Shown one piece after another: positions 7,576 through 16,061 of a DNA stretch of 40,442 bases; position 1 is the stretch's first letter, and each line of letters begins with the position of its first letter. Source of the stretch: Methylococcaceae bacterium TMED69 (lineage in GTDB: Bacteria > Pseudomonadota > Gammaproteobacteria > Ga0077536). The translations under genes were made by a program, and so were the position numbers. The notes under the pieces were generated by a model. It made no database searches and was not told the origin of the DNA. It saw nothing but the letters and a program-made list of their open reading frames with translations. The stretch is from NCBI GenBank assembly GCA_002170535.1, contig NHDW01000006.1, positions 1-40,442 of the forward strand, read 5' to 3'.

Positions 7576-8142
7576 CTATTCGTTCCAAGTTGAGCTGCGC
7601 CCTGATTTTGAAAAATAAACTAAAATTTGACTGCCGGCGACTTCAACCTCTAAATTTCTATTAAGAGCTGATTTGTTTACTTTTGCGGCTGCGCCAGAAA
7701 CTACTGATGCTATGCATAGATTTTTTATCCAAAAACAACACATTCTTTTTGACTTATTGGGCAGAGGCCGGCCCTTGCTATCTAGTATTCCATTTGCCCA
7801 AAGAGCACCGCATTCTACTAGCACTCCGGTATTTGTCCCTTGGGGATTACTAACCAATCTAGATGATTGAAATATCTTTGACGGATTCTCTGACGAAATA
7901 AACTGAGAAATTATTACCGATAAATCTTTAATACATGCTTTTGCACCAGTGCCTGAGCCTGAATGTGTGATTCCAAATGTTCCTAATATTTTGGCGGCGC
8001 CATCAATTTTTTCAGCCGCCGAAATATATTCTTTATCCTCATCGGAGTATCTTATTCCTCTAAAAATAGAAACCGGAGATAAATCAGCTCTAGGTAAGGA
8101 CTCTGATTCTTCTTTTAATATGTGTTGCCATAATGATTTCAT
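7576..8142 (-). CDS. Hypothetical protein
   Basis: 188 aa, not recognised. It begins with MKSLWQHILKEESES, an amphipathic start like that of the 138-aa protein at 6513-6929. The middle is Gly/Ser-rich (THSGSGTGAK), and there are cysteines in RMCCFWIKNLC. No catalytic motif is evident. The ATG immediately follows the stop of the polymerase-like gene (TAAATG) and has CGGAG seven bases upstream, so translation is probably coupled to that gene. This coupling is the only clue to its role. Confidence 0.6.
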   Translation of the reverse strand: MKSLWQHILKEESESLPRADLSPVSIFRGIRYSDEDKEYISAAEKIDGAAKILGTFGITHSGSGTGAKACIKDLSVIISQFISSENPSKIFQSSRLVSNPQGTNTGVLVECGALWANGILDSKGRPLPNKSKRMCCFWIKNLCIASVVSGAAAKVNKSALNRNLEVEVAGSQILVYFSKSGRSSTWNE

Positions 8143-9189
8143 TTATAACTCCGAAACAGTGATGGGTAATTTTATGTCGTCAGTAATTTTTAACATTTTT
8201 GGAACATTACTGCTACCACTAATTATGAGGCCATCATGAATAACCCAGTGAGGAATTATGTCTTTATTTTCTTTCACTAGGTTTGAAAACCCTAGAAGCG
8301 CTGCATCTACGGCTGTGCTTTGTAACCACAGAGCCAAAAGTTTTCTTCCATAAACATCTTTTACATATAATGGTCTTCCAAAATAGTTTTCTATCCAACC
8401 ATCGGATACGTCTGACTCGAGCTGAGAAACCCATTCGTCTAGCGCGAAGAGCTTTGATATTTCAGGCACTACCCTACTTCCGTACATGCTTGAAATTATT
8501 GACACCTTTATGTAAGTTCTATCTCCGTCTATCTTTAGCTCTTTTGCAGCCCAATCATATAGATCGCCATCTACGGTTTTTCCAATTAGCGCCAGTAAAA
8601 GCCTAGGCTCCATAGAAGAAAAATCTATTGATTTTCCTTTTGTTATGTTTCGATGTTCTGATTTCATTGTCAGTACATTTGGACCAGACTTAACAACAAG
8701 CCGGCCAGTTTTTGTTCCTGCTCTATCGTATCTTATAACAGGAAATTCACCGTTTTGTGGTGTTAAATCCGGGTAGCTAACATTATTCATTCTTAATGAA
8801 TTATATTTTATTGGGTTAACTTTTGCTGGTTTTAGACAGTGTAAAAAATCTTGAGTTTTTTTATAAACTGGAAGGTATCTGTGTGATTCAATTTTCTTGT
8901 AAAACTCATATACACTAGGAATTATTTTCTTTAATCTATGCCTATAATTTGCTCCGATTAATCCGTAATAATATGGATTTGATAACCCCAATATTGAAGC
9001 CATTTTTTTGTATTTTTCTTCTATCAAAACAGGAGCCTGAAAATCAAACATCTTCATTAGTGGAAAAATAGAATATTTGTGATCGCCAAAAACTAGATCG
9101 TCCGATTCTATATTTTTCCACTGAAACTTTTGGCCATCGAAAGCCAAACTGTTTTCTGAACCCAGGTATTTTCCATCAACAACAAACAT
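8143..9189 (-). CDS. Small family A DNA polymerase-like protein (palm/fingers motifs only)
   Basis: 348 aa with the ordered motifs of DNA polymerase I-type enzymes: TKTGRL and PN (159-171, like the TGRLSS-PNLQ region), motif A IDFSSMEPRLLLAL (188-201; Asp189, Glu194), motif B RTYIKVSIISSMYG (224-237; Arg224, Lys228, Tyr236, Gly237), a LQSTAVDAA segment (about 289-297), and motif C HWVIHDG (His318, Asp319). In the VHDE motif the Glu is replaced by Gly, and the residue equivalent to E. coli Phe762 is Ile. There is no room for a 3'-5' or 5'-3' exonuclease, and the thumb must be short. No clear ribosome binding site precedes the ATG. It lies between tail genes and the HD/gp32 block, and its function in the phage is unknown. 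Confidence 0.75.
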   Translation of the reverse strand: MFVVDGKYLGSENSLAFDGQKFQWKNIESDDLVFGDHKYSIFPLMKMFDFQAPVLIEEKYKKMASILGLSNPYYYGLIGANYRHRLKKIIPSVYEFYKKIESHRYLPVYKKTQDFLHCLKPAKVNPIKYNSLRMNNVSYPDLTPQNGEFPVIRYDRAGTKTGRLVVKSGPNVLTMKSEHRNITKGKSIDFSSMEPRLLLALIGKTVDGDLYDWAAKELKIDGDRTYIKVSIISSMYGSRVVPEISKLFALDEWVSQLESDVSDGWIENYFGRPLYVKDVYGRKLLALWLQSTAVDAALLGFSNLVKENKDIIPHWVIHDGLIISGSSNVPKMLKITDDIKLPITVSEL

Positions 9190-9225
9190 ATTAATAATAT
9201 AAACGTTTCCGGAAAAATTTACAGA

Positions 9226-11205
9226 CTATTTTAGTGGGAAGCTTTCTCCAAGAGCGTCTGCCATGGCATCGGATGCTTTTACTGCTTTCGTTAAGTTTTC
9301 TACTAATGAGTTGAATTGTCCCGCTTTATTTAGAGGAACCATTTCAAAATCTGTTTTAAAATCTGACGGTGTTAATTTGTGCGAAACACTGTTAACAATG
9401 TATACATCGTCTGCCGTTGTACCGGTTTGGAAATCTACAAAAAACTGCTGGCCAAAATTTAACATAGGACAACCAAAGCTGGACATAGATAACTTTGTAG
9501 GAAAAACTCTAAGCGGTAAGCCGTCGTCCATAGAGGCAGGCGGGCTGTCTCCAGATCTTTTCTGCTGACGCTTCATGTGGATGATTTGCATTTGTGGATT
9601 TGAATTTGTAGAAAGAGAAGCATTTAGAATTGCAGAATATTCTGTTCCAAATTTGACTGTTGGCATAAATTTTGTAAACATATATCTCAAACCCGCGGGA
9701 CCGCCGGCGATTCTAAAATAACTTTTACCCCAATCTGCATTAATGTCATCGTCGTCTGAAGTTCCTCTTGCCGCGTCAACTGGAATTTGTTCTACGATTT
9801 TTAGTCCTTCAAGTATTTTTAATTGTTGCTGGAACAGACCTTGATAATTTGAACCGGTGTCTTTTTGAGAATCTCCTGTTGTGTCATCTATTGTTTTGCT
9901 AGCGCCGTGAAGTTCTTTATTTATAATTCCAAAAGAATGATTTTTTATTGAGTTCCACATCTCTGCAAACCCAGCATAAGAAGTAGCATTCTTGTCAAAA
10001 AAATGAATTCTACAAATTGTTTTTCTAGGATCTTTTTTAGATGGAACAGATTCAATATAAATTGATAGAGATGGTTTTTTAAACCTCGCCGCTGCAGCTG
10101 GATCTCTATATGCTGCTTTTAATGCTGCCTCTTTTAGCTTTGGAAGTTTTAGCTTCATCTGTTTTTTAGCTTTTTCATTCTTGATTTTGCTAGCCAAAAG
10201 TACTGCCTTTCCGTTTTTTTCGTCTCTTGTAAATATGTCGCCAAACCCAAAAGCATCAGCGGCGCCATTTGCAAAAAAGTTTCGGTTCATAAAACCAATA
10301 AATTGACCAACTGTAAAAGTTGGAGACTCTTGCATTTTTTCTAGAATTGCCTTTTTGAAATAACCTAACTCTATGGGAAAAGAACCGGTATCATTGTCCC
10401 TAGCAAATGAGGCATATTCGTTTAAGGGATAAAAAATCATTTGAACTTCTGTAAATTTGCCAGTTGCTGCGATGGGTCCACCTATAAAATTTGTGGCTAT
10501 TTTTGCAAAAGACACATGCTTAACATTAGGCGGGGTCCTATCCCTCTCTACGTTTATGTAAGGAGAAGATTTGCAGTTCTTTAAAAAAGGATCGTTTCCA
10601 TCTGCGATGACTGTTAGCTGAGCAGCTGTTGCTTTTTTAACAGCGTCCTTATAACTTTGAAGGCCACCAGACCCGCCTTGTCCGTTGACAGCTGTAGTTA
10701 GGGCATCTCCTAACTCTTTCATTACGCCGCCATCTTTCTTTCCCTGTGCCGCAATCTTTGATATAGCTTCTTTTAATTTTTTTAGGTCCTCTGCATTCAG
10801 AGCTAAAATAGACGAAACAGAGTTCGCTTTTCCTAATACGTCTCCGCCGTCAACGATTTCTGCTAAAGATCCAAAACCCATGCTTTTCATTTTTCTTCTC
10901 ATATCTCCTACTGCTCTAACAGCGTCTCTTAGAGAATCCATGGCATTTTCGACTTCTGAATCCGTTATTAAGGAATAAGATGTATCTCTTGATCCTTTTG
11001 AATAAAGTTTTAAAGTAACTTTTACCTCTCCGTTTGGATCAAAAGAATAAGAGCTGTTCATGACACCAAATTTTTCTTTTGATCGCATTGCGTTAAGTAA
11101 AACTCCATATGGAGAATTTTCATCCGGATGAGACCAACCATATTCAACCTGAATATCAACATCTATTAGTCCCCCTGGAGTAACAAGCTGAGATATTTCG
11201 TGCAA
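9226..11205 (-). CDS. Large baseplate/tail structural protein, C-terminal part (after in-frame TAA)
   Basis: 659 aa if it starts at the TTG at 11205. No convincing ribosome binding site precedes that TTG. The same frame is open upstream for eight more codons (FILHDRSR) back to a TAA at 11230-11232 that ends the preceding 349-aa gene. Sequence on both sides reads as one continuous conserved protein: a KTA...LHDRSRLHEI...YGWSHPD run I remember from large tail/baseplate proteins of marine T4-like phages. The N-terminal part has a FGVMNSSYSF-type beta region; the C-terminus (VYIVNSVSHKLTPSDF) looks like a tail hub or baseplate beta domain. Likely role: baseplate component, made either separately or by read-through. 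Confidence 0.6.
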   Translation of the reverse strand: MHEISQLVTPGGLIDVDIQVEYGWSHPDENSPYGVLLNAMRSKEKFGVMNSSYSFDPNGEVKVTLKLYSKGSRDTSYSLITDSEVENAMDSLRDAVRAVGDMRRKMKSMGFGSLAEIVDGGDVLGKANSVSSILALNAEDLKKLKEAISKIAAQGKKDGGVMKELGDALTTAVNGQGGSGGLQSYKDAVKKATAAQLTVIADGNDPFLKNCKSSPYINVERDRTPPNVKHVSFAKIATNFIGGPIAATGKFTEVQMIFYPLNEYASFARDNDTGSFPIELGYFKKAILEKMQESPTFTVGQFIGFMNRNFFANGAADAFGFGDIFTRDEKNGKAVLLASKIKNEKAKKQMKLKLPKLKEAALKAAYRDPAAAARFKKPSLSIYIESVPSKKDPRKTICRIHFFDKNATSYAGFAEMWNSIKNHSFGIINKELHGASKTIDDTTGDSQKDTGSNYQGLFQQQLKILEGLKIVEQIPVDAARGTSDDDDINADWGKSYFRIAGGPAGLRYMFTKFMPTVKFGTEYSAILNASLSTNSNPQMQIIHMKRQQKRSGDSPPASMDDGLPLRVFPTKLSMSSFGCPMLNFGQQFFVDFQTGTTADDVYIVNSVSHKLTPSDFKTDFEMVPLNKAGQFNSLVENLTKAVKASDAMADALGESFPLK

Positions 11206-11229
11206 TCTTGAACGATCATGGAGAATAAA

Positions 11230-12279
11230 TTAGCAATCTGCTGTTTTTGTCGACAGCGTTCCGGTTGATGGCATAACCTTAATATTGAATGATTGCAGAG
11301 TCATAAAAGGTCTAAATTTATCTATAACGCTAGTTGCCCTAACCAAAGATCCTGCCTCAGTTGTTCCTGGAGGCCCTATGTCATAATAAGGTTCATCACC
11401 GTTATTAAGGGTCTGTGGAGCCGTAAATAATTCCATTCCTGCAACGGTTTTTTCTAACATTTCCTCCTGTGTTCCAAACAGGGTAGGAGGAGATTCATCC
11501 ATGGGTTTACCGTTCATCCACTCAACCCATTCTGAATCAACTTTTGAATTACCGTTTAAAAACCTAAAGAGACTTATTCCGTCTCCGATGTTTCCTTCTG
11601 AGTCTACAGATGGTTGGTTTGAAATTAATTGTACATCTAAATAAGGAACGCATCTACTAATTTCAATAGTTGGCAAGGCAGACATAAAAACAGCAACTGC
11701 GCCGCTGTAACGGTTTGCAAAGTTTAATGCTGCAGAATGAAATTGCACTACTCCCAAGCTAGGCTGGAATTTTGAAGGTGCTTTTGTATTTTGATTAAGG
11801 ACTGCTGCTGTATGCTGAGGCAGCAAATCAGTAATTGAAAAATCGGTACATACAAATTTATTTGATGGATCTTTTTCGTGTGTTACTGTGAAAAGCCTAT
11901 CACCGGTTCCCGAACCTCCCTCTATAGCTGCTTTTATAGCTGTGTCGGCGGCGGCGCCAGCAAGAAACTCCGATACTATGTCATTGAATTCTGATATCAG
12001 TGTTCCACCATCGGTTAGTCCGTTGAGGCCGTTTGCTAAAAATGAAACTGGGTCTGTGGCGTCTGTTGCTGCGTTTTGAATAATGTCAGCGGATGCAGAT
12101 GCCTGCATTGTGGTTGTTCCCCTTATTGGATCGGTAGTTGGCTCATATGTTGCAGCAGAAAAACCTAGAAGTTTTGCCATAAATTCGCTTGAAGACACAA
12201 TGCCATAATATCTTCCTAATTGTGCTATTGCTTCTTCCAACTTTGTAGCTGTTGGTGCGTTTGAGTCGATGGCTGTCAT
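11230..12279 (-). CDS. Large baseplate/tail structural protein, N-terminal part (ends at in-frame TAA)
   Basis: 349 aa, ending KTADC before TAA. The last residues (FMTLQSFNIKVMPSTG and TKTA) are the start of a motif completed in the downstream gene in the same frame, so this is the front part of an interrupted protein of about 1016 aa. It contains a Ser/Ala-rich helical N-terminus and a beta-rich PSLGVVQFHS / VPYLDVQLIS region. ATG start with a four-base ATGA overlap with the LysM-like gene, so it is tightly coupled. A virion role at the baseplate is inferred from context between the tape measure and baseplate genes. It could be a genuine split protein, a mutated gene, or a recoded stop. Confidence 0.6.
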   Translation of the reverse strand: MTAIDSNAPTATKLEEAIAQLGRYYGIVSSSEFMAKLLGFSAATYEPTTDPIRGTTTMQASASADIIQNAATDATDPVSFLANGLNGLTDGGTLISEFNDIVSEFLAGAAADTAIKAAIEGGSGTGDRLFTVTHEKDPSNKFVCTDFSITDLLPQHTAAVLNQNTKAPSKFQPSLGVVQFHSAALNFANRYSGAVAVFMSALPTIEISRCVPYLDVQLISNQPSVDSEGNIGDGISLFRFLNGNSKVDSEWVEWMNGKPMDESPPTLFGTQEEMLEKTVAGMELFTAPQTLNNGDEPYYDIGPPGTTEAGSLVRATSVIDKFRPFMTLQSFNIKVMPSTGTLSTKTADC

Positions 12280-12569
12280 CCGAAATAAACCTCAAGATCT
12301 TTTATGTTTACTGGGAGCGTTAACAGTGTACCCGGTGGGACCTGCATGCTCCAACCGATTCCGGAAAGAGCTGCAATGATCCACCAAAGTGCCCCATCGC
12401 CAAAAAACCTACCGGCAATAATATCTAGTCTTTCGCCTTCTTTTACTGTGTATGACCGCGTTTTAAATAATCCATTTTCAGCGGCAATTCTTACTTTAGG
12501 AATTGTTCTAGAAGTACCTAAAGCATTTCCACCCTTGATTAAGCGGTTGTTACTATATCTTTTTGCCAT
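12276..12569 (-). CDS. LysM-like baseplate protein (tail protein X / gp53 C-terminal type)
   Basis: 97 aa. The segment SYTVKEGERLDIIAGRFFGD followed by GALWWIIAALSGI and PPGTLLTLP matches the short LysM fold found in phage tail protein X and in the C-terminal region of T4 gp53. There it connects baseplate parts rather than acting as an enzyme. ATG start shares one base with the stop of the upstream 1080-aa gene (TAATG), and its own stop overlaps the next start (ATGA). The coupling suggests fixed stoichiometry with neighbouring baseplate proteins. Exact T4 equivalent is uncertain. Confidence 0.7.
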   Translation of the reverse strand: MAKRYSNNRLIKGGNALGTSRTIPKVRIAAENGLFKTRSYTVKEGERLDIIAGRFFGDGALWWIIAALSGIGWSMQVPPGTLLTLPVNIKDLEVYFG

Positions 12570-15500
12570 TATCCGATCCCCGGTATACCAACCTTAGGCT
12601 TAGGCTTAAGGAAAATTTTGTCATTTTCAGAATTAACTTGTTTGAGAGAATCCTCGTATTCTTGTGTTGTTCCCCATGGGTCGCCCTGAATTTGTCTATT
12701 GATGTCGCCAATTCCGTAGATTGGGGCTCTGTTAAACCCATCTGAATCCATACCAGGAGTAATATCATGGATCGGAGTAAACGTTACAGAAATCTCACAA
12801 GCTTGGGGACCTCGTTTTCCTGGAGTTGTTTCCCATAAAACACTGTTAAGTTTCCAGTCTAAAGACAATCCAGTAATTGCACCAGCTAATCCCCTACCGC
12901 CAGATGATCTAAAAGACCTGATAATTGGGTTTCCTTTGTCCGCAGATGTATCGAACAATGACGACACAGAAGTTTCTCCAAATGATGGAACGAAAAGATC
13001 AGTAAAGGCGTTTACTGTTTTTTCCATATCGATCTGTGTGATTTGTCCTTTTTTCACTTTTACCGCCATGGGCTCACCTTCAGCGGGATCTAACACAAGC
13101 ATCCACACCTCTGTGTCTTTTAAGTCGGAAGATTTTATTCCACTAAAGTTAGACGCCATATCTGTCGACATTCTTCCGGTGCCCTGATTAGTAATAATTG
13201 AATAACCCCTGAGTTTCTGAGTAAACTTCATATGTCCTAGATCGGCACCATTAAGTGTTCTGTCTCCGCGATTTGCTTGAAATGTGGCATATGTAAAAAG
13301 AGGTAATGCAGACGAATTATCCGACAGAGATGCCTTTAATTGTTGCACTTGAGCATCTATCAGTCCGGCTTGGATTTCTCCGTTCATACCTCCTAGTCCC
13401 TGGCCATCATATTCAAAATTGGCATCTCCGGTTCCCATCATTCGTCCTAAACTCTGATCAGAATAATTGCTTCTTAATAAATCTCCAATTCTTACTCTTA
13501 CCAGTGGTGAAGCTGTTGGAACCTGAGAAAAAGGAATTACAAATTTATTACTAGTTGTCTCAACCATTGTTCCGCGGGAAAACTGCGGATAAACCAAAGT
13601 AGTTAATTTATTAATTTTGTAATACATTTCCTCTAAATCTTGAGGGCTCATTGCTTGAATTCTAAAATTAAACGCGATTGCTCTTGATGTATCTCCATAA
13701 ATTTGAGCAGCTTCAATTCTACCAAAACCTTTTTGCGCAGACCAGTTAGCTGAAAATCCGTCTGAAAGGCTTGTTAGAAACGCGTGGAAAGAGATTATTT
13801 CGTTTGTCCTAAGATCATGAAAGTAAAACGGCATATATTCAGCTTCTAACATGTCCTCCATAGCCTTAACTTCTTCCTGGCTGAACCTATTTGCTTCTGG
13901 GTCCATCGGCCTATCTAATTTTGTATGAGCGGCTCCGCCCTTTATTCCTTTTCCAAGATCCGAATCTAGATACCTTCTTACAAAATCGTTTCCTTCCTTG
14001 TTGCCTTCAAGATAAAGTCCGCCTAGCCCGTTTTCTAGGCCCATGGCATCCATCACAAATCCTGCTTTCTGAACTGAAGACGGGAGCAAAAGCATCGAAG
14101 GCGTCGCTGAAGTTCTGACTATCGATCTTTCAAGTGTTCTATCCATGTTTTTTGCAACACGGGTGAGACCGGTGTCCGGAAGGAAATCTATTGGAACATC
14201 ATTTTCAGAAAACGTATATTGTCCGAAGAATCCGGCTGATACTGCGATGTCTCCAATTGAAGATAGGATATTAATAAACCTCATGAGTTTATTTTCTTTC
14301 ATTTTTCTAAAATAATTTATAAGGTCTGCTCCGTCACCGGAAGATGAATAGGTATCTAAATAAACTCTACCTCTCATTAAACTTCTTAAAACGCTAGCGT
14401 AGTATCCGCTACTCGCTCCCAAGTCTGTCAATTGCCCAACCATCAAAGTAGTCCATCCGTAGGCTATTGACTGAGTATACGGAAGTATTATTGCTATTCC
14501 CATACCTTTTCCTTCAGCGATAGCCTGCATAACGTTTACTGGTTTTCTTATCTCTAAATAGTCTAAAAAGTCTTCCAACAAATTGGCCAATCTATTTCCT
14601 ACGGCAGACAAAATACCCGGATGTCCTCCAGTACTAAATTCTGGAATTGCATATTTTTGTCTAGTGCGAGATTGACCTTTGTTTAGTCTCACTCCTGGAG
14701 CAGCTGGACCCGCAAAGATTGCATCGTTTGGATTTTGAACTCCTAACAACCCAACAAGAAGATTAACTCCGTTTGTTGCTAAAAGTAGGGCTTCTGCAAT
14801 TAGCCAATATTGTAAAGACACTCCTAATGCAGCAAACATTCCGGCCATAGATTGTTCAAACATTGCCTTGCTTTGAAAATCTTCCATATAGGAATTGAGC
14901 TGGCCGTATGATTCTTTCGTGTAGTTAGATGATTTTACGCTGATATCTGAATCTGGCAAGTGGTGAGCTTTTGCGTTAAAATTAGCGATGTTAATCTTAT
15001 CTGTACCCAGTGGCACAGATCCGGCATTGTCGTCGAAAGTTAAGCTTCCAAACGCTCCTTTCATAATTCCACTTAATCCGGAAAAACCTTGATTGTCTCC
15101 AACACCTGATTCTGCTGATGACAATGTTTCTGAAGGTTTTTTATCTCCGGTTGCTGCCAGCATCAAGGATCTACCGATGCTAGCTAGTCTTTTAAATTCG
15201 TCTGGAGATTCTGTAGAATAAGATCCCGATTCACGCGCGTTGATATCTGTAAAGTTTTCAAAATAGGTTCTTTTAAATCTATCTCGTGTTTGGCCATCAG
15301 AATCTCTTGTAAAACGATTCATTCTCAATACTTCTGAAATTGGAGCTGGATCCTGTACTCCAAGGCGATTTAAAATAGTATGGTTTTCCTGAGAGTTTTT
15401 ATCTATTTTTTCTCTAGAATTTTCAAAGGTTCCGCTAACGCTGCCATGCCCGGGATTACCGCCGTTGGCTAAATTATTAAAATGATTTACCGCTTCTTCC

Positions 15501-15811
15501 TCAACTGATCTAATTGATTCTAAATAAGAAAATTGATTGTTGTTTGGGGTTGTTAGCTCTGATGGTAATCCAGTAACTCTGTCATAAAGCGAAATGTCTT
15601 GGACGTCTGTAGCATCATATTCCAATGGATAATAATTCTTACTTTCCTTGCCTTGTTCGTTTCTTCCGTATTCATAATCCGAACCTTCTCCACGGGTTAC
15701 AGAAGATAAATAACCGCCCAACGTGTCCTTCCTTTCTTTAGAGAGATCAGCGTTGTCGATTATAACCGGCTGAGGCTGTGGAGAAGTGTTGTTGTTCGGA
15801 TCATTTGACAT
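12569..15811 (-). CDS. Large tail/baseplate structural protein
   Basis: 1080 aa, no enzyme motif seen. The N-terminal 280 residues are polar and low in complexity. A hydrophobic segment (YWLIAEALLLATNGVNLLVG, near residues 335-355) could bury in the tail core or cross a membrane. The C-terminal part is beta-rich and ends with a FTPIHDITPG segment and a GFNRAPIYGIGD stretch, which I recall from large structural proteins of other big aquatic myoviruses. It follows the tape measure and an 82-aa gene (11-base overlap) and precedes the LysM-like gene. That is the position of hub and tube-initiator proteins (T4 gp27/48/54), but identity with any of them is not shown. Confidence 0.65.
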   Translation of the reverse strand: MSNDPNNNTSPQPQPVIIDNADLSKERKDTLGGYLSSVTRGEGSDYEYGRNEQGKESKNYYPLEYDATDVQDISLYDRVTGLPSELTTPNNNQFSYLESIRSVEEEAVNHFNNLANGGNPGHGSVSGTFENSREKIDKNSQENHTILNRLGVQDPAPISEVLRMNRFTRDSDGQTRDRFKRTYFENFTDINARESGSYSTESPDEFKRLASIGRSLMLAATGDKKPSETLSSAESGVGDNQGFSGLSGIMKGAFGSLTFDDNAGSVPLGTDKINIANFNAKAHHLPDSDISVKSSNYTKESYGQLNSYMEDFQSKAMFEQSMAGMFAALGVSLQYWLIAEALLLATNGVNLLVGLLGVQNPNDAIFAGPAAPGVRLNKGQSRTRQKYAIPEFSTGGHPGILSAVGNRLANLLEDFLDYLEIRKPVNVMQAIAEGKGMGIAIILPYTQSIAYGWTTLMVGQLTDLGASSGYYASVLRSLMRGRVYLDTYSSSGDGADLINYFRKMKENKLMRFINILSSIGDIAVSAGFFGQYTFSENDVPIDFLPDTGLTRVAKNMDRTLERSIVRTSATPSMLLLPSSVQKAGFVMDAMGLENGLGGLYLEGNKEGNDFVRRYLDSDLGKGIKGGAAHTKLDRPMDPEANRFSQEEVKAMEDMLEAEYMPFYFHDLRTNEIISFHAFLTSLSDGFSANWSAQKGFGRIEAAQIYGDTSRAIAFNFRIQAMSPQDLEEMYYKINKLTTLVYPQFSRGTMVETTSNKFVIPFSQVPTASPLVRVRIGDLLRSNYSDQSLGRMMGTGDANFEYDGQGLGGMNGEIQAGLIDAQVQQLKASLSDNSSALPLFTYATFQANRGDRTLNGADLGHMKFTQKLRGYSIITNQGTGRMSTDMASNFSGIKSSDLKDTEVWMLVLDPAEGEPMAVKVKKGQITQIDMEKTVNAFTDLFVPSFGETSVSSLFDTSADKGNPIIRSFRSSGGRGLAGAITGLSLDWKLNSVLWETTPGKRGPQACEISVTFTPIHDITPGMDSDGFNRAPIYGIGDINRQIQGDPWGTTQEYEDSLKQVNSENDKIFLKPKPKVGIPGIG

Positions 15812-16049
15812 CTTCGACTAGTCCTTTTATTATTTCTTGTGCTGATTCCGGTGTGAGGTTTGATTTAAAATTATCTACATCCTTCTGTAATTCGTATGAC
15901 ATACCCAGAATATATTCTTCCATTTCCTCGCGGGCTTTGGGAGCTAGTTTACCCAAAGCCAAATGTGTTTCTGGCATAGACATTATCAAATTATAGATAT
16001 TGTATGCTTCTTCTGCTCCTGGAAATTCTTTTTCAATTTTTTCTGACAT
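15801..16049 (-). CDS. Small hypothetical protein downstream of the tape measure
   Basis: 82 aa, predicted almost wholly helical and acidic, with no recognised motif. It lies 12 bases after the tape measure stop and overlaps the next gene by 11 bases. A tail-assembly role is plausible from position only. Confidence 0.6.
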   Translation of the reverse strand: MSEKIEKEFPGAEEAYNIYNLIMSMPETHLALGKLAPKAREEMEEYILGMSYELQKDVDNFKSNLTPESAQEIIKGLVEDVK

Positions 16050-16061
16050 TTTTAAACCCTA

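Noticed and set aside
11230-11232. TAA reassigned as a sense codon throughout the genome
   Set aside because: Many genes in the window end at TAA directly followed by the RBS or start of the next gene, so general recoding is excluded; only local read-through remains possible.
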